DNA of 64,000 nucleotides from Oscillospiraceae bacterium (GCA_902762875.1 CACWPS010000001.1:1-64000), one strand, 5' to 3'. Counted from the first letter of the stretch, positions 15,573 through 25,323 are shown. A program made the numbers and translations. Notes: a model not told the origin generated them from the letters alone.

Positions 15573-15857
15573 ATGAACAAAACAGATTTTGCGCGTAAGT
15601 TAGCTGACGTCACCGGTATTCCTACATCTAAAGCAATTGAAACTATCAACGCAATGTTATGTATTCTTTCAAATACTATGAAGGAAAAAGAAACCATTCA
15701 GTTTATAGGCTTTGGAACATTTGAAGTAAAGATTACTCCTGAGCGTAAGGCACGGAATCCACGAACTATGGATGAGATCATAATTCCACAGCGCCATAGA
15801 GTGATATTTCGGCCAAGCAAAACACTACTTTCTGATTTGAACGGTAATGACATATAA
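15573..15857 (+). CDS. HU-family DNA-binding protein
   Basis: This 94-residue protein follows the HU/IHF pattern: the N-terminal helix MNKTDFARKLADVTGIP, the core GFGTFEVK, the arm RNPRTMDEIIIPQRH and a closing FRPSKTL. HU bends and compacts DNA and helps recombination. The copy is divergent from chromosomal HU, and its place beside the truncated sortase suggests cargo. ATG follows AAAGGAAAATGAAAGA. A terminator follows. Confidence 0.85.
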   Translation: MNKTDFARKLADVTGIPTSKAIETINAMLCILSNTMKEKETIQFIGFGTFEVKITPERKARNPRTMDEIIIPQRHRVIFRPSKTLLSDLNGNDI

Positions 15858-15880
15858 CAGAGAATAGTGCATATGACGAG

Positions 15881-15917
15881 AGGGAGTTAGAGCATTCTCT
15901 GACTCCCTTTGTTTTTT
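15881..15917 (+). terminator. Terminator of the HU gene
   Basis: AGGGAGTTAGAG (15881-15892) pairs with CTCTGACTCCCT (15897-15908) with one G-T pair, followed by TTGTTTTTT. Confidence 0.85.
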
Positions 15918-16046
15918 ATCCGAGTTTGAATAGGTGATAGAAATGAAGTGGAAATAAAAAAACACAGTTAAACATCGTCAAAAGCATAGAAAGCCACGGG
16001 TGAGATATTCCGAGGGTAGTTTTTTGCTTCAAAAAGCAGTCAATTA

Positions 16047-16079
16047 TGATGCGTTCGTTGGTAAACGAGCGCATTTTTT
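16047..16079 (+). terminator. Hairpin with T-run before the module B sigma gene
   Basis: ATGCG..CGTT (about 16048-16057) pairs with AACG..CGCAT and runs into TTTTTT at about 16079. It may insulate module B or attenuate its sigma-like gene. Confidence 0.5.
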
Positions 16080-16156
16080 GTTTTCCCCTCGTTGTCGATC
16101 TCCCCCCTCTGATTTCGATTTTGCCAACCTACAAAAAAGAAATCGGAGAAAAACAA

Positions 16157-16579
16157 ATGAAAGAAATCAATCTGCGGGACTATTACCCGTATTATACGAA
16201 AGACAAGATCGTCGAGGTGCCGGACGAAGTGTTTGTCATTCTGGAGGATTTTAGACGCCAGGAAGAAAGCTACCAGCGCAACGTTCGCAGATATAAGGCG
16301 TTTTACTCTTTGGATGTGGACAATGGAATTGAGAAGGATATTCTGCTTGAACAGCCATCGCCCTATGAGATTTTGGAGCGGCAGCGAATGATTGCTTTGC
16401 TGTATCAAGGGCTTGATGCTCTGCCTGAAAAACAGAGCCGCCGAATTTATGCCCATTACTTCCTTGGTATGAGTATCTCGCAGGTCGCAAAAGCTGAATG
16501 TGTGAATAAAAGTAGAATCAGCAGATCAATCAGCGCGGGACTTCGAGGTCTGGAAAAATATTTGAAAAATTTTTTCTGA
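16157..16579 (+). CDS. Sigma-70-like regulator (module B)
   Basis: This 140-residue protein begins MKEINLRDYYPYYTKDKIVE. It carries a sigma region 4-like C-terminus, ALPEKQSRRIYAHYFLGMS followed by ISQVAKAECVNKSRISRSI (recognition helix). It belongs to the short sigma-like proteins that accompany recombinases in Clostridia conjugative elements. ATG 16157 has CGGAGAA upstream. It is the functional counterpart of the module A sigma-like gene, although the sequences differ widely. It probably drives genes of its own element. Confidence 0.8.
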   Translation: MKEINLRDYYPYYTKDKIVEVPDEVFVILEDFRRQEESYQRNVRRYKAFYSLDVDNGIEKDILLEQPSPYEILERQRMIALLYQGLDALPEKQSRRIYAHYFLGMSISQVAKAECVNKSRISRSISAGLRGLEKYLKNFF

Positions 16580-16699
16580 CAGACGGCAACAAACGCCCCA
16601 AAATTGTCCTTATTTATAGAGGGACCTTTTCGGCGGGAATTATTTCTGTCATGAGGAGCGTCCGAACAGCGGAGCTTCCCGATAAAGAGAAAGTAACCA

Positions 16700-17110
16700 C
16701 TGCCGCACCCTCGCGGCTCTTTGACAACTGAATATACGTTGCCATAGGTACATCATTCTGTGTTCCGAGCGGCAAATGGGGCGGCGCCATGACAGACAGC
16801 CAAGGAGGTGATGAACCGGACTGCCCGAGCGATCAACGCAGCTCATTGACCCAGCCGTGGCAGGCAGGGCGCGACGACGGCACAGATCATAATGGTACTT
16901 TCTCACGACCTCCCACAGACTTGAGGGGGAGTCCCTTCTGTATGCGCTTGCGGTGGCGACGCGGCGGTACAAGTAGGGCTATGATGCGGCGAAGCTATCC
17001 GCAGCCTATGGCAACCCCTATTCCGCTTTATGTGGATCCTGCCGGGGGGCGTGGCAAATACGGCAGAAACAAAATCGAAATCAGATACCATGAGCCGGGC
17101 TTGTGGTAAC
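16700..17110 (+). ncRNA. Conserved noncoding block, copy B
   Basis: About 400 bp without a convincing gene. It repeats the ordered motifs of copy A: CTTTGACAA (16720), GCGCCATGACA (16785-16795), AAGGAGGTGATG, CGAGCGAT, GCGCGACGACGG, then ATAATGGTACT (16889-16899). It lies in the same syntenic slot, between the sigma-like gene and the tnpW-like gene. The two copies are diverged, so shared motifs suggest constraint. I cannot say whether it acts as RNA or DNA. Confidence 0.4.
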
Positions 17111-17180
17111 ACACAGGTCCGGCTTATTCATGTGGTTTTGATTATTTCAAATATACAGATCACAGGAAGGAGCGTATTCT

Positions 17181-17402
17181 ATGCAGATGACAGAACAGAG
17201 AGCGGAACCTGCCTCTACCATCCTGGTTGATATACGGGATGTATCGGTCAGTAAGGAGCTGCCGAGGGAGGAACGCATTTCAGAGTTTATCAGACAGATC
17301 AAAGACCCCTACTGCTTCAAGTGCGGCAGGTTTACCGTCCGGGCGAGCTTTGCTGCGGACGGCGCAACCTTGGAGGACTGCATTAAGGGGATCATTCGCT
17401 GA
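17181..17402 (+). CDS. TnpW-like small transposon protein (module B)
   Basis: This 73-residue protein starts at ATG 17181 behind GGAAGGAG. It contains CFKCGRFTVRASFAADG and a C-terminal helix (LEDCIKGIIR). It matches TnpW-like proteins and holds the same position as the module A copy, immediately upstream of the recombinase promoter. Function is unknown; control of the recombinase operator is a possibility worth testing. Confidence 0.65.
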   Translation: MQMTEQRAEPASTILVDIRDVSVSKELPREERISEFIRQIKDPYCFKCGRFTVRASFAADGATLEDCIKGIIR

Positions 17403-17424
17403 ACAGAAAATTTCCGAAAAGGGG

Positions 17425-17529
17425 CTGACTTTTCCGCTTCTCCGATGTATAATAGGCATCGGAAAAGGAATTGAATACGGCAAACCACACTCCTTGAATT
17501 GCGGGATTTTTCTGCAAAGAAAGGAGTGT
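17425..17529 (+). promoter_or_regulatory. Recombinase-operon promoter, -10 dyad and SD-sequestering hairpin (module B)
   Basis: CTGACT (17425-17430), a 17-bp spacer and TATAAT (17448-17453). The dyad TCCGATG (17441-17447) / CATCGGA (17457-17463) frames the -10 box. In the leader, ACACTCCTT (17487-17495) pairs perfectly with AAGGAGTGT (17521-17529), which contains the ribosome binding site of the first recombinase. Confidence 0.6.
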
Positions 17530-17536
17530 TTTTATT

Positions 17537-19168
17537 ATGGAGCTTTACAAAGCAATCAAGTACATACGCCTGTCTTATACGGACGACAAGACCGTGGAGA
17601 GCGACAGCGTAGCCAACCAAAGGCGCCTGATCGATGATTTCGTGGAGAAACACCCGGAGATCGAGGTCGTTGCCGAGAAAATCGACGACGGATACAGCGG
17701 CGTTCTGTTCGACCGCCCTGCGTTTCAGGAAATGATGGACATGATCAAGCGCGGCGAAGCAAACTGTGTGATCGTGAAAGACCTCTCACGACTTGGCCGT
17801 GAGTATATCGAGACAGGCCGCTACATGCGCAGGGTGTTCCCGGCTTACGGCGTCCGCTTTATCGCGATCAATGACAATGTAGATACCGTGAATGACGCGG
17901 CGGACGATCTGACGGTCTCGGTCAAGAACATTATGAACGAGGCATACTGCCGCGACATATCGGTAAAGACAAGAAGCGCCCTGGAAGCCAAACGGCGCAG
18001 CGGCGATTTTGTCGGAGCGTTTCCGGTGTATGGATATTTTAAGACCGGGGAAAAGCACAAGAGCCTGGAGGTCGATCCCTATGCCGCTGATGTGGTGCGG
18101 GATATTTTCAGAAAGCGCCTGGACGGATTCAGTGCCCTTCATATTGCGGAAGAACTCAACCGCCTGGGCGTCCTATCTCCCCTGGCATATAAGCGGAACA
18201 ACGGACTTCCTCATGCCAAGGGCGGCTACACGGACAGGAAGGACTGCAAATGGTCCGCTACCACCGTTATCCGTATTTTGCAGGATGAAACCTATACCGG
18301 CACGCTGGTACAGGGTCGTCAGGCTACGCCGCATTTCAAACTGAAGGAGTTGGAGAATAAGCCTTCATCCGAATGGGTCCGCGTTGCCGGCGCACATGAG
18401 GCGATTATCAGCCGGCATGACTTTGACCTGGTGCAGCGGATCAGAAGGATCGATACCCGCACTTCTCCCAAAGAAGACAAGGTATATCTGTTCTCCGGTA
18501 TTCTGATCTGCGGCTGCTGCGGCGGGCGCATGACACGAAAGATCAACCGCTATAAGGACAAGGAATATGTTTATTACTTCTGCCCTTCCGGTAAAAAGCA
18601 CGGTTGCACCTCCGGCGCTATGGTTAAGGAGAGCGATCTGATCCAGTGCGTCCAGGACAGCGTAAAAGGTCATATTGATAATATCGCCTCTTTGGACACC
18701 ATGCTTTCCAGTATCAGCCAGGAGCGAATCAATCGGGAACTGGCGCGGGAGTATGCCGGACAGATCGGAAGCTGCGAAAAGCAGCTTGCGCAGATTGAAA
18801 AGTACAAGGCGAAGCTGTATGAAAACCTTGTGGGCGGCATACTCACAAAAGAAGAATTCTTATCCTACAAGCGCAAATACAACGCCGACATTGAGGGCTT
18901 GCAGGCGGCAATCGAAAGCTGGAACGAAAAGCTGACGGATGTTTTGGAAAACCGGAGCGAGCGCAACCGCTGGATCAATCATTTCATGGAGTTTTCGGAA
19001 ATGGAGGAAATTGACCGGCGTGCTGTGATGCAGCTTATCCGCAGTATTCGGATCATCAGCAAAGAGGAATTGCAGATAGAGTTCAATTATCAGGACGAAT
19101 ATCAAAAGGCGATCCGCTTTGCCGAGCAGATGGAGCAAGCGAAGCGTGAAGAAAGGAGGGCCGGCTGA
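17537..19168 (+). CDS. Large serine recombinase 1 of 3 (module B)
   Basis: This 543-residue recombinase has catalytic Ser13 in YIRLSYTDD, then NQRRLIDDF, DDGYSGVLFDRPAFQ and KDLSRLGREYIETG. The recombinase domain, a zinc ribbon (CGCCGGRM and the paired C..GC further on) and a coiled-coil follow. It starts at ATG 17537 behind the hairpin-masked AAGGAG. Its stop overlaps the next start by one base (TGATG). The three tandem enzymes probably act together, for instance on different att partners or as a hetero-oligomer. Confidence 0.92.
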   Translation: MELYKAIKYIRLSYTDDKTVESDSVANQRRLIDDFVEKHPEIEVVAEKIDDGYSGVLFDRPAFQEMMDMIKRGEANCVIVKDLSRLGREYIETGRYMRRVFPAYGVRFIAINDNVDTVNDAADDLTVSVKNIMNEAYCRDISVKTRSALEAKRRSGDFVGAFPVYGYFKTGEKHKSLEVDPYAADVVRDIFRKRLDGFSALHIAEELNRLGVLSPLAYKRNNGLPHAKGGYTDRKDCKWSATTVIRILQDETYTGTLVQGRQATPHFKLKELENKPSSEWVRVAGAHEAIISRHDFDLVQRIRRIDTRTSPKEDKVYLFSGILICGCCGGRMTRKINRYKDKEYVYYFCPSGKKHGCTSGAMVKESDLIQCVQDSVKGHIDNIASLDTMLSSISQERINRELAREYAGQIGSCEKQLAQIEKYKAKLYENLVGGILTKEEFLSYKRKYNADIEGLQAAIESWNEKLTDVLENRSERNRWINHFMEFSEMEEIDRRAVMQLIRSIRIISKEELQIEFNYQDEYQKAIRFAEQMEQAKREERRAG

Positions 19169-20826
19169 TGGCAAGAAAAAGCAGAAAGACGGCAGCGCAG
19201 GAGCATATCTATCATGTCGCTGTCTATATCCGTACCGCCCTCTATATCCGTCTTTCGGTCGAGGACAACAAAAAGCGCGGAAATTCCATTGATAATCAGC
19301 AGCTTGTTCTCAATGACTATATCGCAGACAAGCCGGAGTTTAAGATCTATGATACCTATATCGACAACGGTCTTTCCGGGACCACCTTCCGGCGTCCTGC
19401 TTTTCAGCAGATGCTTTCGGATATTGAGGCGGGTCACATTGACTGTGTGATCGTAAAGGATCTGTCAAGGCTGGGGCGGAACTTCATAGACACCAGCTAC
19501 TATATTGAGCAGTATTTTTCCACGCACAATGTTCGGTTTATCGCCGTTACGGATCAGTTTGACACGGCGGATGCGGACAACCTGCATGGAGGCATTATGC
19601 TGCCCTTGAAGAACATGATAAACGAGGCTTACGCCCTGGACATCGGAAGAAAGATCAAGGCACAGCAAAGGCAGGCCATGCAGGACGGCGAATTTGTAGG
19701 AGCCCGCGCCCCTTACGGCTATCGAAAGGATCCTGAGAACTGTCACAAGCTGCTGATCAACGAGGATACCGCAAAGGTGGTTCGTCAGATTTTCACATGG
19801 GCTCACGAGCGCGTTGGTCTGAGTGAGATTACCCGACGCTTGAACGAGGCGGGCATACCGACGCCGAGCCATTATAAGAAAAAGACCGGTGAGATCAGCC
19901 ATGAAAATCTGATCGGCAACGGCAAATGGCAGACCCGGACGGTGGCCAAGATCCTGTCCAGTGAGGTTTATACCGGTGATTTGGTGCAGGGCAAAACAAA
20001 AAGCGTCGATCACCGCCAGACAAAGGCGGATGAAGAAAACTACATCAGGGTTTCCGGTACGCATGAAGCTGTTGTAAGCCACGAGGTTTTCAACGCCGTG
20101 CAGGAATATCGGCGTATGGTCAGTGAAGAAAGCAAGAACAGGAAAATCAATGCCTTCACGCCTAACATTTTCAAGGGCAAGGTTTTCTGCGCACATTGCG
20201 GCGGCAGCCTTCACAGGCAGCGTAACACGCGAAAGAAAGGCCCTGATGTGTACTTTTTCCATTGCCTCAGCAACAGCCGAATTGCAAAAGGAAGCTGCGA
20301 GGGCGTGACGATCCGGGAGAAGGAGCTGATTTCAACCGTAACAGCCATATTGGAAAAGGCATTGTCTGTTATGCTTGGTTCCTCATTATCTTTATTTCAA
20401 TATGAGGTACGGCAAAAGCAGGAACGGGATCACATTAAGGAACAGCTTTCCGCAAAGCGCCGGGATATGGAGCAAAACCGCAAACTGATCCGCGGATTGT
20501 ATGAGGACTATGTTCAGGGGATCGTGACCGGCGAGGAATATCTTTCTATGAAAGAGGATTACGAAAAGCGTATCGCAGTGTTATCCGCAGATATAGCAGC
20601 TCTGAATAATGATACTGCTGCGCTTGACGAACAGCTTGCCCGGTATCGTTCTATGGAAGAAGATGCTCACAGGCTGGAAAGCGACCACACCCTGACGGCG
20701 GAGCTGATCGAAAGGTTAATTGACCGCATTGAGATCACCCACGACCACGATATACATGTGACCTTTCGCTTTCAAAGCGAATTTACAGAACAGAGAAAGG
20801 CGGTGCCGCTATGCGCAAATACCTGA
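19168..20826 (+). CDS. Large serine recombinase 2 of 3 (module B)
   Basis: This 552-residue paralogue has catalytic Ser30 in ALYIRLSVED, then NGLSGTTFRRPAFQQM and KDLSRLGRNFIDT. The zinc ribbon reads CAHCGGSL, and a coiled-coil lies near residues 410-500. ATG 19168 overlaps the preceding stop; a ribosome binding site (GAAAGGAGGG) lies in the end of the previous gene. An N-terminal extension of about 20 residues precedes the catalytic strand. Confidence 0.92.
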   Translation: MARKSRKTAAQEHIYHVAVYIRTALYIRLSVEDNKKRGNSIDNQQLVLNDYIADKPEFKIYDTYIDNGLSGTTFRRPAFQQMLSDIEAGHIDCVIVKDLSRLGRNFIDTSYYIEQYFSTHNVRFIAVTDQFDTADADNLHGGIMLPLKNMINEAYALDIGRKIKAQQRQAMQDGEFVGARAPYGYRKDPENCHKLLINEDTAKVVRQIFTWAHERVGLSEITRRLNEAGIPTPSHYKKKTGEISHENLIGNGKWQTRTVAKILSSEVYTGDLVQGKTKSVDHRQTKADEENYIRVSGTHEAVVSHEVFNAVQEYRRMVSEESKNRKINAFTPNIFKGKVFCAHCGGSLHRQRNTRKKGPDVYFFHCLSNSRIAKGSCEGVTIREKELISTVTAILEKALSVMLGSSLSLFQYEVRQKQERDHIKEQLSAKRRDMEQNRKLIRGLYEDYVQGIVTGEEYLSMKEDYEKRIAVLSADIAALNNDTAALDEQLARYRSMEEDAHRLESDHTLTAELIERLIDRIEITHDHDIHVTFRFQSEFTEQRKAVPLCANT

Positions 20827-22373
20827 TAGCACTATACATTCGCCTGTCTCTGGAGGATTCCAAAACGGAAAGCATGAGCATACCCAATCAAAGACTTATC
20901 TTACGGGAGAAGGCAATGTCGCTTCCTGAATGGGAGAATGCCGAAGTCGTGGAGTTTGTGGACAACGGACACAGCGGAATGAACTTTGAACGCCCCGCCG
21001 TTCAAGAGCTTTTGGAAATGGTGCAGGCCGGAAGGGTCGATTGCATTATTGTAAAGGATCTCTCCCGCTTCGGGCGAAACAGTATTGAGACGGGTTACTT
21101 CATAGAGCGCGTGTTTCCGCTGTATCATACCCGTTTTATTTCCGTCAGCGATCACTTCGACACGGCGGATTATAAGGGCGATACGGGCGGGATTGACGTC
21201 GCTTTCAAGTATCTTATCAGCGAGTGCTACAGCCGGGATATGTCCATGAAAACCAAGAGTGCCAAATACGCAAAAATGCGCCGCGGAGAGTATCAAAGCA
21301 CGATATGCCCTTATGGGTATCAAAAGAGCGCAGACGGGCGTATGGAGCCGGATAAGGATGCCGCTGCGGTTGTAAAACAGATCTTTCTATGGGCCGCTGA
21401 CGGTAATACCGTTGCGGAGATCATTAGAAGGCTGTATGCGCAGCATGTGCCTACCCCGGCAGAGTACAGAGCTGCCAAAGGAAAACCTATTCATGATACC
21501 AGCCGGTCAAATGGTGTGTGGTCGTCCTCGGCTGTCATACATATCTTGACCGACGAGCGATATGCCGGAACCTATGTGATCGGCAAGCGCGCCGTCAAAG
21601 AGATCGGCGGCACACGCTCCCGCCTGAAAGATGAAAGCGAGTGGATCAAAATCCCGGATCATCACCCTGCAATCGTAAGCATGGAGCTGTATGAGCAAGC
21701 CAATGCTGTGAGGCGTCAATTCAAGCTGCCGAAAAAGCAACGCCGGGATTATCTGCTGCGCGGGAAGGTCTTTTGCGGATACTGCGATCATGCCATGTCC
21801 CGCAAAGGGAAAACGACATGGTTCTATTGCAGGCATACCGATGTCTCCGACAGCTTTCCTTGTCACGGGCTGCAGGTTCGGGAAAATGATTTGGAGCAAG
21901 TGGTTTTTGAAAGCATAAAGGCGCACGTGCTTCCGATCCTGGGAGTTGATATAAGTAAGGATGATCTGGATCTGCGGACTGTCCAACAGGCGGAACAGGA
22001 AAAGAAGCTCCGCGCTCTGCAGGAGAGCAAGCGAAAACTCTACGAACGATATGCTCTTGGAGAGATTGACCTTGACTCCTATAAGGCAGAAAAGGAAAAG
22101 TTCGATATTGCTCTGGTGGGCGAAAAAAACACCCATGCCATAATTACGGCACGGGCAAAGCAGGCTCAGGGCGATTATGAGGCAAATCTGAAACACCGGG
22201 ATCTTGCAAAAGAAATCGGTAGCTCCACGGCATTGACAAAATCGCTGGTGGACACACTGATAAACAAGGTCTATGTTTTCAGGGACGAACGAATTGAAAT
22301 TGACTACGCTGTCCGGGATTTCTTCGAGAACGAGGCGGCACGGGAAATGCCGTCATGCGGCGCCGAGGGATAG
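20811..22373 (+). CDS. Large serine recombinase 3 of 3 (module B)
   Basis: This 520-residue paralogue has catalytic Ser13 in ALYIRLSLED, then NGHSGMNFERPAVQE and KDLSRFGRNSIETG. The zinc ribbon includes CGYCDHAM, and a C-terminal coiled-coil is present. It overlaps the previous gene by 16 bp. The element end lies within about 80 bp of its stop, because the following DNA reads as a broken tyrosine integrase on the other strand. Confidence 0.92.
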   Translation: MRKYLIALYIRLSLEDSKTESMSIPNQRLILREKAMSLPEWENAEVVEFVDNGHSGMNFERPAVQELLEMVQAGRVDCIIVKDLSRFGRNSIETGYFIERVFPLYHTRFISVSDHFDTADYKGDTGGIDVAFKYLISECYSRDMSMKTKSAKYAKMRRGEYQSTICPYGYQKSADGRMEPDKDAAAVVKQIFLWAADGNTVAEIIRRLYAQHVPTPAEYRAAKGKPIHDTSRSNGVWSSSAVIHILTDERYAGTYVIGKRAVKEIGGTRSRLKDESEWIKIPDHHPAIVSMELYEQANAVRRQFKLPKKQRRDYLLRGKVFCGYCDHAMSRKGKTTWFYCRHTDVSDSFPCHGLQVRENDLEQVVFESIKAHVLPILGVDISKDDLDLRTVQQAEQEKKLRALQESKRKLYERYALGEIDLDSYKAEKEKFDIALVGEKNTHAIITARAKQAQGDYEANLKHRDLAKEIGSSTALTKSLVDTLINKVYVFRDERIEIDYAVRDFFENEAAREMPSCGAEG

Positions 22374-23432
22374 GACCGGATGCTGCGAAAAACGCTCCGC
22401 TCCTGTCCCAAACAGATTTGCAAATTTTTTTGTTTTCCGCTTGACATACGGGTGTCGCAGGTCATGGAATCGAATATCGGGCAGGCCTGCATTCTTTAGA
22501 ATGGTTTTCATTCTGTTGTATGCTGAGTTGGGTGATATAGGTCTTGACGGATCAAGCGGATTTTCAAATATCCATTCGCTTCGGCTTTTACGCTTACGTT
22601 CTTTTAGCACCTCTATTGTGCTTGGTGCTAATATTATTACGCGCTTTCCTTGACCTGTTTTGGTTTCACCTTCAACGATACCGCCTTTCTTATCGTGAGA
22701 TACACTTCGGTTGATTTTTAATGTGCCGTCACGCTCATCGAAGTCAGTCCACTTGAGACCGCACAACTCACCTCTGCGAAGTCCTGTTGTTAGCTCGGTG
22801 TAGAACAGGTCGTGCCATATAATATCATTTTCTATGGCATCCATAAACCTTTCGAGCTGTTCTTCATTTAATATCTGAAGTTCGGGTTTCTTTTTCTTCG
22901 GTGGATTCGTACCGGCTGTCGGGTTTTTCGGTATAAGGTGTTCCTTTACGGCATCGTCCATCGCTTTGTGAAGCATATTGTGTGTGCGGACGATAGTCGA
23001 GTCGGACAAGGTTTTTCCGAATTTCGGGTGGTGGTTCTTTCTGCCTTCCTTTTTGAGTTTGACATACATTTTTTGTATATCGTTTGTTGTAACGAAGGCG
23101 ATGGTTTTATTACCAAGGTTAGGCTTGATATAATCATCAATCATATGCTTGTAGCTATCGAAGGTGCTTGGGCGTATAGTGTTTCGCATATATTTTTCAA
23201 GCCATACATCCAACCACTCGCCGAGTGTCATTTTACTGTCCTCGGTTAGCTCGACACCTTCATACTCATTTAATTTACGGTGCATCTTTTCGGTTAGTTC
23301 TTTCTGTGTTTTGCCGTACACATAACGGAAGATGGGAGAGCCGTCAGCCTTATGACCGACTATGATTCTGCCTTCCCATTTTCCTTTGACCTTCCTAACC
23401 ATTCCGTCACCGTTCGGTCTGCGTTTTGCCAT
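22353..23432 (-). pseudogene. int: Tyrosine integrase truncated at the HDLRH motif
   Basis: From ATG 23432 (MAKRRPNGDGMVRKVKGKWE) the frame shows an N-terminal arm-binding and SAM-like domain and the start of the catalytic domain with Arg (TTGLRRGELCGLKW) and HDLRH. After HDLRH (about 22452) homology stops and an unrelated tail (PYVKRKTKK...) follows. The second active-site region (LGH motif and nucleophile Tyr) is missing. The junction coincides with the right end of the triple-recombinase element, so that element inserted into int. The rest of int should lie left of the window. Confidence 0.85.
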
Positions 23433-23551
23433 ATTATCACTTCCTTTCTTCAGCACAACACAATACCACACCTTTGGTACAATATCCAGACAATATTGAC
23501 CATAGGTTCGAATAAAATTTAGGTTGCGCATACATTTTATGCGCAACCTCT

Positions 23552-24883
23552 TTACATGCTCTGTTCATAATAATTTTCATAATCACTTTGTTCGGGACGA
23601 ATGCCGAGAGCCAACTTCTTCTGTGCAATTTTCGAACGGAGTTTGCCGTCCACCTGAGAGCGAAGTTTTCTATCCCTGTTATCATAACTCTGACTGATGG
23701 CACGAAGCAATTGACAAAGGATTCTGCCGAAAGCAGAGGCGGTATGATGCTGGGGAGTATAACTTTCACTGTGCTGTGTGTTATTAAACTCCACCGCCGC
23801 TTTCACGATAACATTTTTAATACTACGGAATTCCTTATTATCTTCAAGAGGAATATCCGGCAATTTCTTTTCGTGATACAGAGATAATTTCTCACGGTTG
23901 ATTTCATTCCATTTGGAATAAAGTTTAGCGATGTCACCGTCCTTTGCAAGCTCAGCAACAATTTTATCTACCGTTTCTTTAATATCTTTCGGCAGGTATC
24001 CGTAAACCTTTTTGCCTTTTACCGTTTTTAACTGCTTGGCAAGATTAAAGAATAAAAATTCAAGCTGCGGCGTCAAGGTATAACCGTTATCTTCAAAGTG
24101 TTTTATCCTTTCCTTGAAGCGTTCCTTAACAAACTCACGCTGTTTGGTCTGCATTTCAAAGAGACGGTACTGCTCACCTCGGAATATTTCATTGCCAAAC
24201 ATACTGCGCATATCATCTATCGCTCGTTTTGTAATCCAACCTTGTTTGGCATCGGCGGCGTATACCATCAGATGCACGTGAGGATGATGATCTTTATTGT
24301 GGAACGCTGCATACCAACGAAGATTTTCTAAATCAATGTTATGGGCATCAGCAATCTCAGCAACGTTACTGCGAATTAAATCACGCCATCGGGACGGATT
24401 ATCATACCGTAAGCGCTCGGCATCTTCACGGCGTAGACTTATAACGTGAGTCCATATAATTCCCTTGTGATTTGAAACTTCCTCGGCAACTTTATCAAGG
24501 TCGATCTTATCATCGGTCTGAGAAAACAAACCGTGTGAGCCGAGCTTTTCAACGCCGGGACGCTCTGCATAATACTTCACAAGATTTTTAACGCCGTCAA
24601 GCCTGTCAATGTTTCTATCAATCACCGCATCAATGAATTCTGTTGCGTTAGATTTGCACGGCTCTTTGAGATAATCTTCATATTCAAGATAGTCCTTCGT
24701 TTCGGGAAAGGCTTCAAGAATATTTTTAATCAAACGCTGTTGGCGGACTGTGGACGGTGAGCGGTCGAGACCGACCGCCACCTTTTCCACGCTCTCGCGC
24801 GTTGCCATATACCGTAGGAGCTTTCCTGAGTTCGATGCTTTCGGATTGCGCGTATACCGACTTGTGAATATAATTTTAGGCAT
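23552..24883 (-). CDS. MobP3-type relaxase
   Basis: This 443-residue relaxase nicks oriT of a mobilizable element. The MPKIIFTSRYTRNPK start is typical of MobP3-type proteins, and the metal-binding HHPHVHLM motif is at residues 199-206. The C-terminal half is helical and basic. Its ATG shares bases with the stop of the upstream gene (TAATG). It is the second-last gene of the mobilization operon; the integrase follows. It lacks coupling or secretion genes nearby, so transfer needs a helper element. Confidence 0.85.
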   Translation of the reverse strand: MPKIIFTSRYTRNPKASNSGKLLRYMATRESVEKVAVGLDRSPSTVRQQRLIKNILEAFPETKDYLEYEDYLKEPCKSNATEFIDAVIDRNIDRLDGVKNLVKYYAERPGVEKLGSHGLFSQTDDKIDLDKVAEEVSNHKGIIWTHVISLRREDAERLRYDNPSRWRDLIRSNVAEIADAHNIDLENLRWYAAFHNKDHHPHVHLMVYAADAKQGWITKRAIDDMRSMFGNEIFRGEQYRLFEMQTKQREFVKERFKERIKHFEDNGYTLTPQLEFLFFNLAKQLKTVKGKKVYGYLPKDIKETVDKIVAELAKDGDIAKLYSKWNEINREKLSLYHEKKLPDIPLEDNKEFRSIKNVIVKAAVEFNNTQHSESYTPQHHTASAFGRILCQLLRAISQSYDNRDRKLRSQVDGKLRSKIAQKKLALGIRPEQSDYENYYEQSM

Positions 24884-25323
24884 TAATAATCACCTCCTCC
24901 GCTATTAAAATAATCGTAGTCGGTATAAACATTTTCTCTCTGCTGCATATCTTCAAGAGAAATAATACCGTTGGTCGATGCAACTTTTTCAGCACTCCAA
25001 CGGTAAAGTTCTTCAAGATATTCAGAATGAAAGTTATGATCATCCGCAACCACTTGCGTGAGCATTGTGATTTGCACTGCCATTTTGAAAATAATTTCAG
25101 ACATGTTTTGCTCACTGTTTTTCATTTCACTCTTGATACTTGATGCGAGTATCGGTGAAATATAATTTAGATTTTTCCCTTGTCTGAGGTATCCAAGATA
25201 AAAATCTATTGCCTTTAATACGAACGCATTGAGTGAGCGCACGTGTGCTTCGCCTAATCTTTCTTGCATTTCATCTCTGATTTTTTTGTCCATACGGACG
25301 GTTAAAGTGTAATTATTATCCAT
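24883..25323 (-). CDS. MobC-like mobilization accessory protein
   Basis: About 146 residues from ATG 25323 (MDNNYTLTVRMDKKIRDEM) behind AAAGGAGAAG. The beginning looks like a ribbon-helix-helix or MobC-type DNA-binding part, and the rest is helical and acidic. Its place directly upstream of the relaxase supports an oriT-binding role. A longer frame upstream exists but has no ribosome binding site. Confidence 0.65.
   Translation of the reverse strand: MDNNYTLTVRMDKKIRDEMQERLGEAHVRSLNAFVLKAIDFYLGYLRQGKNLNYISPILASSIKSEMKNSEQNMSEIIFKMAVQITMLTQVVADDHNFHSEYLEELYRWSAEKVASTNGIISLEDMQQRENVYTDYDYFNSGGGDY

Noticed and set aside
16789-17112. Open frames on both strands in noncoding block B.
   Set aside because: GC-rich chance frames; motifs shared with block A are not in a shared reading frame.
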